The position numbers and the translations under genes were made by a program. 42,598 nucleotides of DNA from contig JAFVFY010000080.1 of the NCBI GenBank assembly GCA_017475265.1, positions 1 to 42,598 on the forward strand. Reading direction: 5' to 3'. Positions within the stretch are counted from its first letter, which is position 1; each line of letters opens with the position of its first letter. Of the stretch, positions 16,301 to 24,132 are shown in pieces. Source of the DNA: Prevotella sp. (lineage in GTDB: Bacteria > Bacteroidota > Bacteroidia > Bacteroidales > Bacteroidaceae). A model generated the notes under the pieces. It searched no databases, was not told the origin of the DNA, and saw nothing but the letters and a program-made list of their open reading frames with translations.

Positions 16301-16541
16301 CCGTCATACGCTCCATGCACTCCTGTAGCTGTTTCTCTGTAAGCCAAGGGTTCAACCGCTTCAGGGCCTGAGTGAGATGGCGAGTCAGCAGCACTTCATG
16401 GTAGCTGGTGCGCCCCAACGTGCCGTTCGCGCCCAATGTCTCTTGGTCGAAAGCATAGACGCTCTTCCAACCCAGTTCCTTTTCCAAGAGTTCGGCTGTA
16501 CTTTTCTGTATCAGTTGGTCTTCGCTATAGTCCTTTGCCAT
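13392..16541 (-). CDS. hsdR: Type I restriction endonuclease, R subunit
   Basis: The motor and nuclease subunit of a type I restriction-modification enzyme, 1049 residues, normal for HsdR. An N-terminal PD-(D/E)xK nuclease is seen as YRRRADIVGFVNG followed by MELKN (about residues 145-170). The SF2 translocase has Walker A in HTQGSGKSYSM, a DEAD-type box in MSDEAHRTQNG, GFTGTPL, and the late motif TIARANRVSEGK. The helical C-terminal domain binds the methylase complex. It is the last gene of the hsdM-fic-hsdS-hsdR set, but a 334-bp gap with a palindrome array separates it from hsdS, so it may be transcribed separately. No inactivating change is visible. Confidence 0.95.
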   Translation of the reverse strand: MAKDYSEDQLIQKSTAELLEKELGWKSVYAFDQETLGANGTLGRTSYHEVLLTRHLTQALKRLNPWLTEKQLQECMERMTEHISSQTLMQINEQKYQLIRDGIPVTRVKPNGETEEVRAKVIDFASPDKNEFLCVRELQVHGALYRRRADIVGFVNGIPLLFMELKNHDVEVVDAFNKNYRDYLDTIPQLFYHNAFIMFSNGLEARVGTIDSKWEFFHEWKRLTEEDAGSIELPTMLRGICKKENFLDLLENFILYDHCGGRTAKILARNHQYLGVNQAVEMYRNRQYLNGKLGVFWHTQGSGKSYSMLFLAQKIRRKFEGSPTFLVLTDRDELNKQISDTFENCGLLGNVKAKKFIASSGEDLKSKLKGNPSFIFSLIQKFNDPKAEPIYPDHDIIVMSDEAHRTQNGIFADNLMHILPTAHRIGFTGTPLLSNDNITARTFGGYVSIYDFKRAVEDKATVPLYYENRGEKLQDLKNPEINEEIAAALEQAGDLDASQLAKLEREFAKEVHLLTAKKRLRLVAQDFVRHYSDLWTSGKAMFVSYNKVTCVRMYNYVQEYWQKEIKLLEQAIEKCDSQQEVQEMQRKLAWMKETDMAVVVSQEQNEIQTFQKWDLDIKPHRERMEKEELDKQFKDADSKLRVVFVCAMWLTGFDVKTLSCLYIDKPMKAHTLMQTIARANRVSEGKTNGLVIDYIGIVKALRQALADYTANPEGHESGNDPTVNKEELIKHVLEAIAAATAFLKEHNFEIDSLINAENFEKLLLLKEAANAMCESTETHKTYCTYATALLKLWKYLDREDITADMKQRKDAIEAIYKELQKKRKHSDITDLSVAINEIVNEHLEIETTIAADDGPNRRFDISGINFELLRREFAKSREKNLVLKDIQELLEERIAQMLAQNPSRINFYERYQEIIRDYNQEQNRATIEKTFEELMKLSNELTVEEKRYIREGFENDEQLSMYDVLMKDDLTKDDIKKLKSVAKELLEKIKAQLATMDHPFDKQETKAAIIITIRDILWKELPESYSDESINYYRDAVYNYVSQHYGNVA

Positions 16542-16588
16542 ATCGTTATTGGTTTTTAGTGAATATCAAATTCGTGGAATAAAGCGTA

Positions 16589-16735
16589 CTGTGCGGTTGA
16601 AAGCGGAACATTCCCACCTTGGGAATGTTTTGTTCCCACCGTGGGAATAATTCGTTCCCACCGTGGGAATGTTTCGTTCCCACCGTGGGAATGTTCAACA
16701 CACTCCGTGATGTATAAATGTGTCTAACCGCACAG
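16589..16735. repeat. Inverted repeat flanking the hsdS-hsdR palindrome array
   Basis: CTGTGCGGTT (16589-16598) and AACCGCACAG (16726-16735) are perfect inverted copies enclosing the palindrome array. GGAATAAAG also occurs beside each arm. The gap from 16542 to 16875 has no convincing gene; this structure is its main content. Confidence 0.6.
16611..16691. repeat. Four-copy palindrome array, 22-bp period
   Basis: Copies start at 16611, 16633, 16655 and 16677, exactly 22 bp apart. Three read TTCCCACCGTGGGAA and the first TTCCCACCTTGGGAA; all are perfect palindromes around a one- or three-base centre. The linkers (about seven bases, T-rich) vary slightly. No spacer diversity as in CRISPR. Confidence 0.9.
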
Positions 16736-16875
16736 CACGGAATAAAGTACGTTCTCGCACCCGTCAAAAGCCGTTGCAACACCCTAAAACCGCCGTTGCT
16801 TTTCACCAGAAACGGCATCGTTTCCATCATCATCCACGTCGTATCTTTCATCACAGTTATTGGCTTTCGATTTGT

Positions 16876-18042
16876 TTATACGGCAATCTCCCCACTCATC
16901 AGCTTGGGAAGCAAGCGGTCGCGGGCTTCGGTAAGGAGACGGATTTGAGATTGTAAGGAGGCAATATTATCATAATAGGCAGAGACTTTATTCTCAAAAG
17001 AATTAAGAATAGTCTCTGTTGGAATACATAAGACCAAAGCATTGATGTCTTTTGCATATACGTGAGGCTGAGCTGCTCCTTTCTGCATATTATCTATTGT
17101 AGTCTTGTTGTCCTTGAGAAAACAGTAAATAAAATGTAAATAAGAAGTGGTAGCTTTATCTACATACGAACAATCAGAGGCCCATACCTTTTCAAAATAC
17201 ATCCTTGTAAAGCCAGCATTCGCTCCAGAACCACTTACCGTTATTACACGTTCTGATGTATTGGACTTGTTACAATAGTAAGCTGGTTCAAGACCTCCTG
17301 CTACAACAGGGATTGAACCATCAACAACATCTTTCTTCGTAATGGTCTTCCCTCGTTTGAACTCTGCTAAGTCCCCTAACTTAGAAAACTCCCAACCCTC
17401 TGGCACACCATCGACAATCTTTGTGTTTTCGTGGCCGGGGAAGTGGAGGTCAACGAACCATTCTTTATATAGTCGCTGTGCTGCTTCCTCCAATAGCTTT
17501 ATCTGCTTCTGATAGTTCTCTATCAAAGAGTCGTAGCGAGAGAGAATGGTGGCGATGCGATGCTGAATATCGAAAGGTGGAACTAATAAAGACAAATCTT
17601 TCAATGCAGAAATCGTTAATGCTTTTTGGGCTGAACCAATAGCAATATTTTGCATTGATTGATATCCAAAACTTGAACACATCCAGGTATAAAGGAAGGA
17701 AGAATCTAAAAGGTCATTAAAGTTTTTAAACCATATTAGATTCCCATCTTTAAAATAGAATGGCAGATTATTTTTAATAACAAAAGGAATTCCAAGAGTA
17801 GCTCCGATTGCAGTTAGAAGTAAATCTCCTTTATGGGGTACTCCGAACTTACACTTAATTTCTTCATATTTATCATTACTTATGAACAACGGTTCAGAAA
17901 TAGTTTCTCCTTTCTGCATTTCTGCAATTTCCTTTGAGCGATAAAAAGGAATACCGACAGGAACATAGTCGGACAAAAAGATACGTTTGCTGGATGTAAT
18001 CTCACAGCATTCTCCCAACTTCACTTTCTTCCACTCACTCAT
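16876..18042 (-). CDS. hsdS: Type I restriction enzyme, specificity subunit
   Basis: The DNA-recognition subunit of the type I enzyme, 388 residues. It has two target-recognition domains (about residues 1-155 and 215-345), each followed by a conserved coiled helix: FDIQHRIATILSRYDSLIENYQKQI after the first and LLTEARDRLLPKLMSGEI after the second. The two domains read the two halves of a split target. It starts 12 bases after fic. No second or partial hsdS, and no recombinase of its own, is seen nearby, so there is no evidence for specificity switching within this window. Confidence 0.93.
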   Translation of the reverse strand: MSEWKKVKLGECCEITSSKRIFLSDYVPVGIPFYRSKEIAEMQKGETISEPLFISNDKYEEIKCKFGVPHKGDLLLTAIGATLGIPFVIKNNLPFYFKDGNLIWFKNFNDLLDSSFLYTWMCSSFGYQSMQNIAIGSAQKALTISALKDLSLLVPPFDIQHRIATILSRYDSLIENYQKQIKLLEEAAQRLYKEWFVDLHFPGHENTKIVDGVPEGWEFSKLGDLAEFKRGKTITKKDVVDGSIPVVAGGLEPAYYCNKSNTSERVITVSGSGANAGFTRMYFEKVWASDCSYVDKATTSYLHFIYCFLKDNKTTIDNMQKGAAQPHVYAKDINALVLCIPTETILNSFENKVSAYYDNIASLQSQIRLLTEARDRLLPKLMSGEIAV

Positions 18043-18054
18043 TCCTCGTCCTCC

Positions 18055-18795
18055 TTATTCATAACTGATACGGAAATAATCGAGTGCTGCTTTATATTGA
18101 TCCTGTGCTGTCAAACAGGTATCAGTCAGATAACCATCAATGTGTCCCCATTCGCGCAAGCCACGATAGTAGAACATCTTGAGCTCGTCGGTAATAATGA
18201 AGGGCACGATGCCACTGGCGAGACACTCCTTGAACATCACGAGACGTCCCACACGACCATTACCGTCTTGGAAGGGGTGAATCTTCTCAAAGCGGACATG
18301 AAAGTCGAGGATGTCCTCCAATGTGTGCTGACCCTTAGCGTTGTAACCATCAATGAGTCGTTGCATACTGTCATGAACCAGTTCGGGTTCACACGTCTGC
18401 TCACCACCAACCTCGTTTGGCAGACGCTTGTAGTCGCCTACGGCAAACCAATCCTTGCGACTGTCAGACGTACCCGTTTTCAGAATGCCGTGAAGCATCT
18501 TTATCAACTCTTCAGAAAGGGACTCCTGGGCACGGTCGATAATGATGTCTATACAACGGAAGTGGTTCACTGTCTCTACGATATCGTTCACATTGATACT
18601 TTCGTCAGCAGTCACGCCGATGGTGTTGGTCTCAAAGATGTAGCGAGTCTGATCGTGCGTCAGACGACTACCCTCTATATGATTAGAATTGTAGGTCAGG
18701 TCTATCTGGGTTTTATGATAGATATTGCCCTTCATCTTCATTTCTTTCTGCTCGCGAAGCGCTGTGAGCAATGGCGTTGTAGTGTTCATCGTCAT
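18055..18795 (-). CDS. Fic-domain protein within the type I R-M operon
   Basis: A 246-residue Fic protein, expected to transfer AMP or another nucleotide part to a target protein. The catalytic loop HPFQDGNGRVGR is complete (His and the anion-binding turn). An N-terminal SNHIEG matches the (S/T)xxxE(G/N) inhibitory helix motif, so it resembles self-inhibited (class II) Fic proteins, with the inhibitory Glu in the same chain. It lies between hsdM and hsdS with gaps of 7 and 12 bases and must be co-transcribed with them. Its job could be to guard the R-M system or to act as an abortive-infection toxin; the sequence does not decide. Confidence 0.9.
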   Translation of the reverse strand: MTMNTTTPLLTALREQKEMKMKGNIYHKTQIDLTYNSNHIEGSRLTHDQTRYIFETNTIGVTADESINVNDIVETVNHFRCIDIIIDRAQESLSEELIKMLHGILKTGTSDSRKDWFAVGDYKRLPNEVGGEQTCEPELVHDSMQRLIDGYNAKGQHTLEDILDFHVRFEKIHPFQDGNGRVGRLVMFKECLASGIVPFIITDELKMFYYRGLREWGHIDGYLTDTCLTAQDQYKAALDYFRISYE

Positions 18796-18802
18796 ATATG
18801 CT

Positions 18803-20644
18803 TTATAAGGTTTTCCATGCTTTTTGTATCTCCTCCATCAGTGCGTTAGCCTCCTTGTTCAGTTGTGCCAACTCGGCATGAATCTCGTTCATGCGTTCAT
18901 AGAAATCCACACCATCATCCTCTTGTTCAGCGACACCTACATAAGCACCAGGTGTCAGAGAGTAATTCTTTTCTGCTATCTCCTGAATGGTGGCTATCTT
19001 GCAGAGGCCCAGCACATCTTGGTACTGGCCCTCTTCGCCAAACTTCGACACAAGCCACTCGCGCTGACGGGCCGTTTCAAGCGTATCCTCTATATCTGCA
19101 ATAAGAGCGTTCTGTTCAGCCTCAATGCGTTTTTTGTCTTTGCGGGGAGCATCGGCAACGAGTTGCTTGGCTTCGGCCTTTTGCTTTTGCAGGGCAGCTT
19201 CGGCTGAAATCACTGTCCACATTTTCATCTCCCCTCCTTGGGAGGGGCTGGGGGAGGTTCCTAAGGCTTTATCGTAATCTGCAATCAGATTTTGGTACTT
19301 CTCTTTCTCTCCACGATACAGATGCACGATGGCCTGCAGGTTACGAAGCTGCCACTCTGTCCATTCGTTCAGGGTTCGGTCAACTACCGTGTAATAGTTA
19401 CGGGCATCAATGAAGAGAACTTTATCGCGAATATCTGCGTTCTTGTTGCGGTCAAAGAACCACAGGGAACAAGGAAGCGAAAGTGTGTAGAAGAAGTTGT
19501 TGCCCACGCTCACCATCACATCCACATCGCCTGTACGCACCAGCTTCTCACGAATGTCACGGTCTTTGTTGGCGCTGTCCGTTGCCGAACTGGCCATAAC
19601 GAAACCAGCACGACCGTGCTCGTTCAGGTAGGCATAGAAATAGCTTATCCAAAGATAATTGGCATTGCCTATCTCCTTGGTCTTGGCATTGACTCCTGGC
19701 AAGCCAAAAGGAAGGCGACCTGCGGCAGAAGCGGACTCGGCTTTTACCTTATCGACATTAAAGGGAGGATTAGCCATCACATAGTCACATTTGCCAGCGA
19801 GGTTGTGGGCATCGTGGTAGAAAGAGTTGGCTTCGTCGCCAGAGATAATCTTTCCGTTTAGCCCATGAACAGCCATATTCATCAGACAGAGTTGGGCGTT
19901 GTATTCCACCTTCTCCTGTCCGAAGAAAGTCATATTGGTGTTGGCATTGTAGCCAGATGCATTCACGAAGTCACCCGTCTGCACGAACATTCCACCGCTG
20001 CCACAGGCAGGGTCGAGCATCACGCCCTGTTTGGGCTCCAACACATTCACCAGCATTTTCACCAATGACTTGGGCGTGAAGAAAACACCATCGTCGCTGG
20101 CAACGGCTTTAGCAAACTTGGAGAGGAAGTATTCGTAGATGCGACCTATTACGTCGCCACCAACCTCGTCGATAGTCTTGTTATTGAAGATACGCAGCAA
20201 TTCACGTAAGAGGTCATCGGCAAAGCTGGTATAGGTCTTGGGAAGTACACCTGTGAGTTGTTCGCTTTGGTCTTCCACTAATTGCATCGCATTATTAACA
20301 GCCTCGCCAAGAGAATTGATATCGTGTCCGTCCTTGCTCTTCAATCCAGCCGAAACGATGTTGTCGGGAAGATTAACCAGATAGTCGAACTGTGCTTCCT
20401 TGGGAAGATAGAGCGCACTCTTGGCAGCAAAGTCACTGGGTTCGACAGGCATCACACGACCGCCACGCATCGGTCGACTCTGTAGAATCTCTGCCTCCAC
20501 CATCTTGTAGCGGCTATAGGCATAACGCAGGAAAAGCAGAGCCAGCACAGGCATACAATACTGGCTGCTGGTCAGCTTACTACCTTGTCTCAAAAGGTCT
20601 GCCGATTCCCATAGTTCGGCTTCGAGTTTTCGTATGTTAATCAT
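18803..20644 (-). CDS. hsdM: Type I restriction enzyme, methyltransferase subunit
   Basis: The adenine N6 methyltransferase of the type I system, about 613 residues. An N-terminal HsdM helical domain precedes the SAM-binding motif DPACGSGGMF and the catalytic motif ANPPF. I start at the ATG of MINIRKLE because the earlier in-frame ATG would overlap the preceding gene's end. Codons at about residues 463-472 are an in-frame copy of a dispersed repeat (peptide SPSPSQGG) lying in a linker between the catalytic part and the C-terminal helices. It begins 35 bases after the symporter gene and may be read from that transcript, as I see no clear promoter. Confidence 0.95.
   Translation of the reverse strand: MINIRKLEAELWESADLLRQGSKLTSSQYCMPVLALLFLRYAYSRYKMVEAEILQSRPMRGGRVMPVEPSDFAAKSALYLPKEAQFDYLVNLPDNIVSAGLKSKDGHDINSLGEAVNNAMQLVEDQSEQLTGVLPKTYTSFADDLLRELLRIFNNKTIDEVGGDVIGRIYEYFLSKFAKAVASDDGVFFTPKSLVKMLVNVLEPKQGVMLDPACGSGGMFVQTGDFVNASGYNANTNMTFFGQEKVEYNAQLCLMNMAVHGLNGKIISGDEANSFYHDAHNLAGKCDYVMANPPFNVDKVKAESASAAGRLPFGLPGVNAKTKEIGNANYLWISYFYAYLNEHGRAGFVMASSATDSANKDRDIREKLVRTGDVDVMVSVGNNFFYTLSLPCSLWFFDRNKNADIRDKVLFIDARNYYTVVDRTLNEWTEWQLRNLQAIVHLYRGEKEKYQNLIADYDKALGTSPSPSQGGEMKMWTVISAEAALQKQKAEAKQLVADAPRKDKKRIEAEQNALIADIEDTLETARQREWLVSKFGEEGQYQDVLGLCKIATIQEIAEKNYSLTPGAYVGVAEQEDDGVDFYERMNEIHAELAQLNKEANALMEEIQKAWKTL
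19230..19258. repeat. Family A dispersed repeat in hsdM
   Basis: CCCCTCC and GGAGGGG face each other, followed by CTGGGGGAGG. It is in frame and encodes SPSPSQGG. Five relatives lie in other genes. Confidence 0.8.
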
Positions 20645-20679
20645 ATATGTAGATGTTTTGAGGCCGTAAATATGCCAAC

Positions 20680-22131
20680 TTATTCCCAACAGACAATCTC
20701 GTGTTCAATCTCAGGCAACTGGCTGCGATGGAACACAGGTTCTTTGATGCCCTGACGCTTCTGCCGTCGGTAGTCGTCGAGTAGGCGGAAGGCGTAGCGG
20801 CCAAGGAGGACGATGGCTACGAGGTTACAAGCGGTGAGGAAGGCCATGAAGAAGTCAACGATGTTCCACACCAGTTCGAGGCTGGCCAGTGCGCCGAACA
20901 TCACCATGATGCCGCCGGAGAAGAGACGATAGACGGTCATGATGAGTTGAGAGTTGAGATTTGAGCGTTGAGAGTTGAGGGTTGAGCGTTGAGAGCTGTT
21001 TGTGATGAAGCGGATGTTAGCCTCGCCGTAATAATAGTTGCCGATGATACTTGAGAAGGCAAAGAGGAAGATGGCTATGGCCACGAACACGGGACCGGTG
21101 TTGCCCACCTCGCTCTGCAGAGCCGACTGTGTGAGGGCGATGCCATTGAGTTCGGGTACTTGGTAGAGGCCGCTGATAAGGATGATGAACGCCGTGCAGG
21201 AGCAGACGAGCAGCGTGTCGGTGAAGACGCCGAGCGCCTGGATGAGGCCTTGCTTCACGGGATGGCTCGTTGTGGCCGTCGCCGCTACGTTGGGGGCGCT
21301 GCCCTCGCCGGCTTCATTGGAGAAAAGTCCGCGCTTGATACCGTTCATCATTGCGGCACCCAGGCTGCCACCCGCCACCTGCTCAAAGCCGAAAGCATCG
21401 AGCACGATGACTTTCATCACGTGGGGGATAAGCTCTATGTTCATGATAATGATGACAATGGCCAGTATCATGTAGCCTATTGCCATGAGCGGCACCAGTA
21501 CTGCGCTCACACGGGCAATTCGCTGGATGCCACCAAAGATAATCAGCAGGGCCATGAGTACCAGCGCTATCCCTACCCACAGTGGCGACCACCCGAAGGC
21601 CTCCTCCAAGGCACCGCAGATGGTATTGGCTTGGATGGAATTGTTGGAGAGGCCGAACTGGCAGGTGATGAGCACGGCAAAGAGGACTGCCATCCACCGC
21701 TGATGGAGTCCGCGCTGGATGTAGTAGGCCGGACCACCGATGAACGAGTCCTTATAGGGAAGCTTGTAGAGCTGCGCCAGTGTGCTCTCTACGAAGGCCG
21801 TAGCCGAGCCGATGAGCGCGATGAGCCACATCCAGAACACCGCCCCAGGGCCACCGATGGCGATGGCCGTAGCCACTCCCGCCAGGTTGCCCGTGCCCAC
21901 ACGTGTGGCTACGGAAACGGCGAAAGCCTGGAACGACGAGATATGTTTTACACCTTTGACTGAATCGACCGCCGACTCGGTGAGCAACCGCAGCATCTCG
22001 CCCACCATGCGGAACTGTACAAAGCGTGTCTTCCACGTGAACCACAGCCCACAACCCACCAACGCGCCGATGAGCACATAGCTCCACAGCGCGTCGTTGA
22101 TGGTGGTGATAAGTTGGTTAATGTCTGTCAT
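20680..22131 (-). CDS. AGCS-family sodium:amino-acid symporter
   Basis: A Na+-coupled alanine/glycine importer of the AGCS family in the inner membrane, 483 residues with about ten or eleven hydrophobic spans. The family signature GTGNLAGVATAIAIGGPGA and the segments SNEAGEGSAP and FGGIQRIARVS are present. Residues about 379-396 are Ser, Gln, Asn, Arg and Leu-rich (SSQRSTLNSQRSNLNSQL); they come from an in-frame simple repeat placed in a loop between two spans, an unusual position in a transporter. It starts 20 bases after argG and may be co-transcribed. Whether alanine, glycine or glutamine is carried is unknown. Confidence 0.9.
   Translation of the reverse strand: MTDINQLITTINDALWSYVLIGALVGCGLWFTWKTRFVQFRMVGEMLRLLTESAVDSVKGVKHISSFQAFAVSVATRVGTGNLAGVATAIAIGGPGAVFWMWLIALIGSATAFVESTLAQLYKLPYKDSFIGGPAYYIQRGLHQRWMAVLFAVLITCQFGLSNNSIQANTICGALEEAFGWSPLWVGIALVLMALLIIFGGIQRIARVSAVLVPLMAIGYMILAIVIIIMNIELIPHVMKVIVLDAFGFEQVAGGSLGAAMMNGIKRGLFSNEAGEGSAPNVAATATTSHPVKQGLIQALGVFTDTLLVCSCTAFIILISGLYQVPELNGIALTQSALQSEVGNTGPVFVAIAIFLFAFSSIIGNYYYGEANIRFITNSSQRSTLNSQRSNLNSQLIMTVYRLFSGGIMVMFGALASLELVWNIVDFFMAFLTACNLVAIVLLGRYAFRLLDDYRRQKRQGIKEPVFHRSQLPEIEHEIVCWE
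20945..20997. repeat. Family D simple repeat in the symporter gene
   Basis: Tandem TTGAGAGTTGAG-type units (CTCAACTCTCAA in the gene sense) lie in frame. Similar units are found in the sulfatase and GH2 genes. Confidence 0.8.
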
Positions 22132-22151
22132 TCACAGATAATTCAGGGGAA

Positions 22152-23357
22152 TCATCTCTGCTCGTCGGGGTGTATGCCGTAGTAGACACGCAACGGTGTC
22201 GAGCTGACCTTGATGAATCCCTTGGCCTCGTCGGCCGTCCATCCAGTCTGCGTCTCGCCATATTCGCCGAGCTTCGAGCGGGTGAGGTCGTTGGGGCTGT
22301 CGATGCCGACGGTCTCGAAGCCGTAGGGGCGCAGCTTCAGGATAGCCGTGCCAGTGACGTTGCGCTGGCTCGACTGGAGCATCGCCTCGATGTCGGGCAT
22401 GACGGGCTCCAGGTACTGGCTCTCGTGGAGGAACATGCCGTACCAATTGGCTACCTGGTCCTTCCAGTACTGCTGCCACTTGCTCAATGTCGACTTCTCC
22501 AGCAGACGGTGAGCCTCGATGATAAGCTTCGGGGCAGCAGCCTCGAAACCTACGCGGCCCTTGATGCCGATAATGGTGTCGCCGACGTTGGCGTCACGGC
22601 CAATAGCGTATGAGGCACCAATCTCCTCAATCTTCTGGATGGCTTTTACACGGTCGGTGAACTTCTCTCCGTTCACGCCGACGATTTCGCCCTTCTCGAA
22701 CTCAATCTTCAACAGCGAGTCGGCCTTAGCGGTGACGTGCTTCAGGTAGGCTTCCTCGGGCAGACCCTGTGTGGGGTCAAGGAGCTCACCGCCGCAGATG
22801 CTGGTTCCCCAGATACCCACATTATAGGAATACTTCAGCTTGGCGAAGTCAGCCTCAAAGCCGTGCTCGTTCAGGTAGTCCACCTCCTCCTTGCGGGTCA
22901 GCTTCTTGTCGCGGGTCAGGGTGATAATCTCCACACCCGGAGCCATGACGAGGAAGGTCATGTCGAAGCGTATCTGGTCGTTGCCGGCACCCGTCGAACC
23001 GTGGGCGATGGCATCGGCGCCAATCTCACGGGCATAGCGGGCGATGGCCAGCGCCTGGAAGATGCGCTCTGAGGACACCGAGATGGGGTAGCAGTTATTG
23101 CGCAGTACATTGCCGAAAATCATGTACTTCAGCGACTTCTCGTAGTATTCCTGCGTCACATCGAGCGTCACATATTTCGTAGCGCCTAGCTTATAGGCGT
23201 TCTCCTCGTTCTTCTTCAGCTGTTCTGCTGAGAAGCCGCCTGTATTGGCGCATGCGGCATATACCTCATAACCTTTTTCCTTCGCAAGATACATCACGGT
23301 ATAGGACGTATCCAAGCCGCCACTGAAGGCGACGACCACTTTCTTTTTGTTGCTCAT
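22152..23357 (-). CDS. argG: Argininosuccinate synthase
   Basis: Joins citrulline and aspartate with ATP to give argininosuccinate, the seventh step of arginine synthesis. The PP-loop AFSGGLDTSY is at the N-terminus, and the substrate-binding stretch HGSTGAGNDQIRFD is near residue 120. Length (401 residues) is standard. It is the third gene of an argR-GNAT-argG set. Its entire upstream gap is a 9-bp tandem repeat, leaving no Shine-Dalgarno. In other Bacteroidota, argC and argD often follow; here a symporter and an R-M locus follow instead, so the rest of the pathway must lie elsewhere. Confidence 0.97.
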   Translation of the reverse strand: MSNKKKVVVAFSGGLDTSYTVMYLAKEKGYEVYAACANTGGFSAEQLKKNEENAYKLGATKYVTLDVTQEYYEKSLKYMIFGNVLRNNCYPISVSSERIFQALAIARYAREIGADAIAHGSTGAGNDQIRFDMTFLVMAPGVEIITLTRDKKLTRKEEVDYLNEHGFEADFAKLKYSYNVGIWGTSICGGELLDPTQGLPEEAYLKHVTAKADSLLKIEFEKGEIVGVNGEKFTDRVKAIQKIEEIGASYAIGRDANVGDTIIGIKGRVGFEAAAPKLIIEAHRLLEKSTLSKWQQYWKDQVANWYGMFLHESQYLEPVMPDIEAMLQSSQRNVTGTAILKLRPYGFETVGIDSPNDLTRSKLGEYGETQTGWTADEAKGFIKVSSTPLRVYYGIHPDEQR

Positions 23358-23360
23358 ATC

Positions 23361-23459
23361 AATTCGTTAAATTCGTATAGTTCGAATAGTTCGTATAGTT
23401 TGTATAGTTCGTATAGTTCTTATAGTTCGAATAATTCGTGCAATTCGTGTAATTCGTGG
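23361..23459. repeat. 9-bp tandem array in the argG leader
   Basis: Eleven degenerate copies of a 9-base unit (AGTTCGTAT on the plus strand) fill the gap between argG and the GNAT gene, ending four bases before the argG start codon. The region where a ribosome-binding site would be is repeat sequence. Confidence 0.9.
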
Positions 23460-23468
23460 TAGAAAAAC

Positions 23469-24119
23469 TCACGACTCCTCCAATTCTTCGAGGTACTTAA
23501 TTCGTGAAATCACCTCGTCGGGAATCTTTGCCGGCAGATGTTCCGTGGGGTCGTAGAGCATGGCGGTGCAGATGCAGTATTTCCGGCCTGTGCGGTGCAG
23601 GACGTCCACGTTGCAGCATCCCTCGCAGCCGCGCCAGAAAGCCTCGTCATCGGTGAGGTCTGCGAAGGTGACGGGCTGGTAGCCCAGCTCGGTGTTCATC
23701 TTCATCACCGCCGCTCCACTGGTCAGCGAGAAAATCTTCGCATGGGGCCAGCGCGTACGGGCCAGCGTGAAGGTCATGTCCTTGATGCGCTTGGCGATGC
23801 CCAGCCCACGGAAGTCAGGGTGCACGATGAGTCCGCTAGTGGTGACATACTGTTTGTTTCCCCAGGTCTCGATGTAGCTGAACCCCGCAAAACGTCCGTC
23901 GGCCTTGTTCAGGGCGATGACAGCCTTTGCCTCCTGCATCTTCTTTGTCAGGTACTCATGTGTGCGCTTGGCAATACCTGTGCCGCGCACCTTGGCAGCT
24001 TCGGAGATGGTCTCCAGAATGGTGTCTACGTAGGCCTCGTGCTCCGGGGCTGCAACAAGTATTTCTATGGCCTCCCCCGACCCCTCCGAGGGGAGGGGAG
24101 CTGAATTTCCTGTAGTCAT
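23469..24119 (-). CDS. GNAT acyltransferase of the arginine cluster
   Basis: A 216-residue GCN5-type acyltransferase. The acyl-CoA loop is HPDFRGLGIAKRIKD, after the strand TTSGLIV, with a C-terminal Cys-rich stretch (GCEGCCNVDVLHR). It lies between argR and argG on one strand. In Bacteroidota with the succinylated arginine route, an enzyme that acylates glutamate is needed and no classical argA is seen here, so N-succinyl- or N-acetylglutamate synthase is a reasonable guess. An alternative is an unrelated acetyltransferase. Codons 5-15 are an in-frame family A repeat (APLPSEGSG), so the extreme N-terminus is repeat-derived. Confidence 0.85.
   Translation of the reverse strand: MTTGNSAPLPSEGSGEAIEILVAAPEHEAYVDTILETISEAAKVRGTGIAKRTHEYLTKKMQEAKAVIALNKADGRFAGFSYIETWGNKQYVTTSGLIVHPDFRGLGIAKRIKDMTFTLARTRWPHAKIFSLTSGAAVMKMNTELGYQPVTFADLTDDEAFWRGCEGCCNVDVLHRTGRKYCICTAMLYDPTEHLPAKIPDEVISRIKYLEELEES
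24070..24101. repeat. Family A dispersed repeat at the N-terminus of the GNAT gene
   Basis: CCCCTCC and GGGGAGGGG face each other across a short centre, preceded by CCTCCCCCGA. It begins four codons after the start and reads APLPSEGSG in frame. Confidence 0.8.
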
Positions 24120-24132
24120 ATTCCTATGTTTT

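Noticed and set aside
16876-18042. Phase-variable hsdS shufflon
   Set aside because: There is one complete hsdS, no partial hsdS copies and no invertase in the R-M locus. The nearby inverted repeat encloses only the palindrome array.
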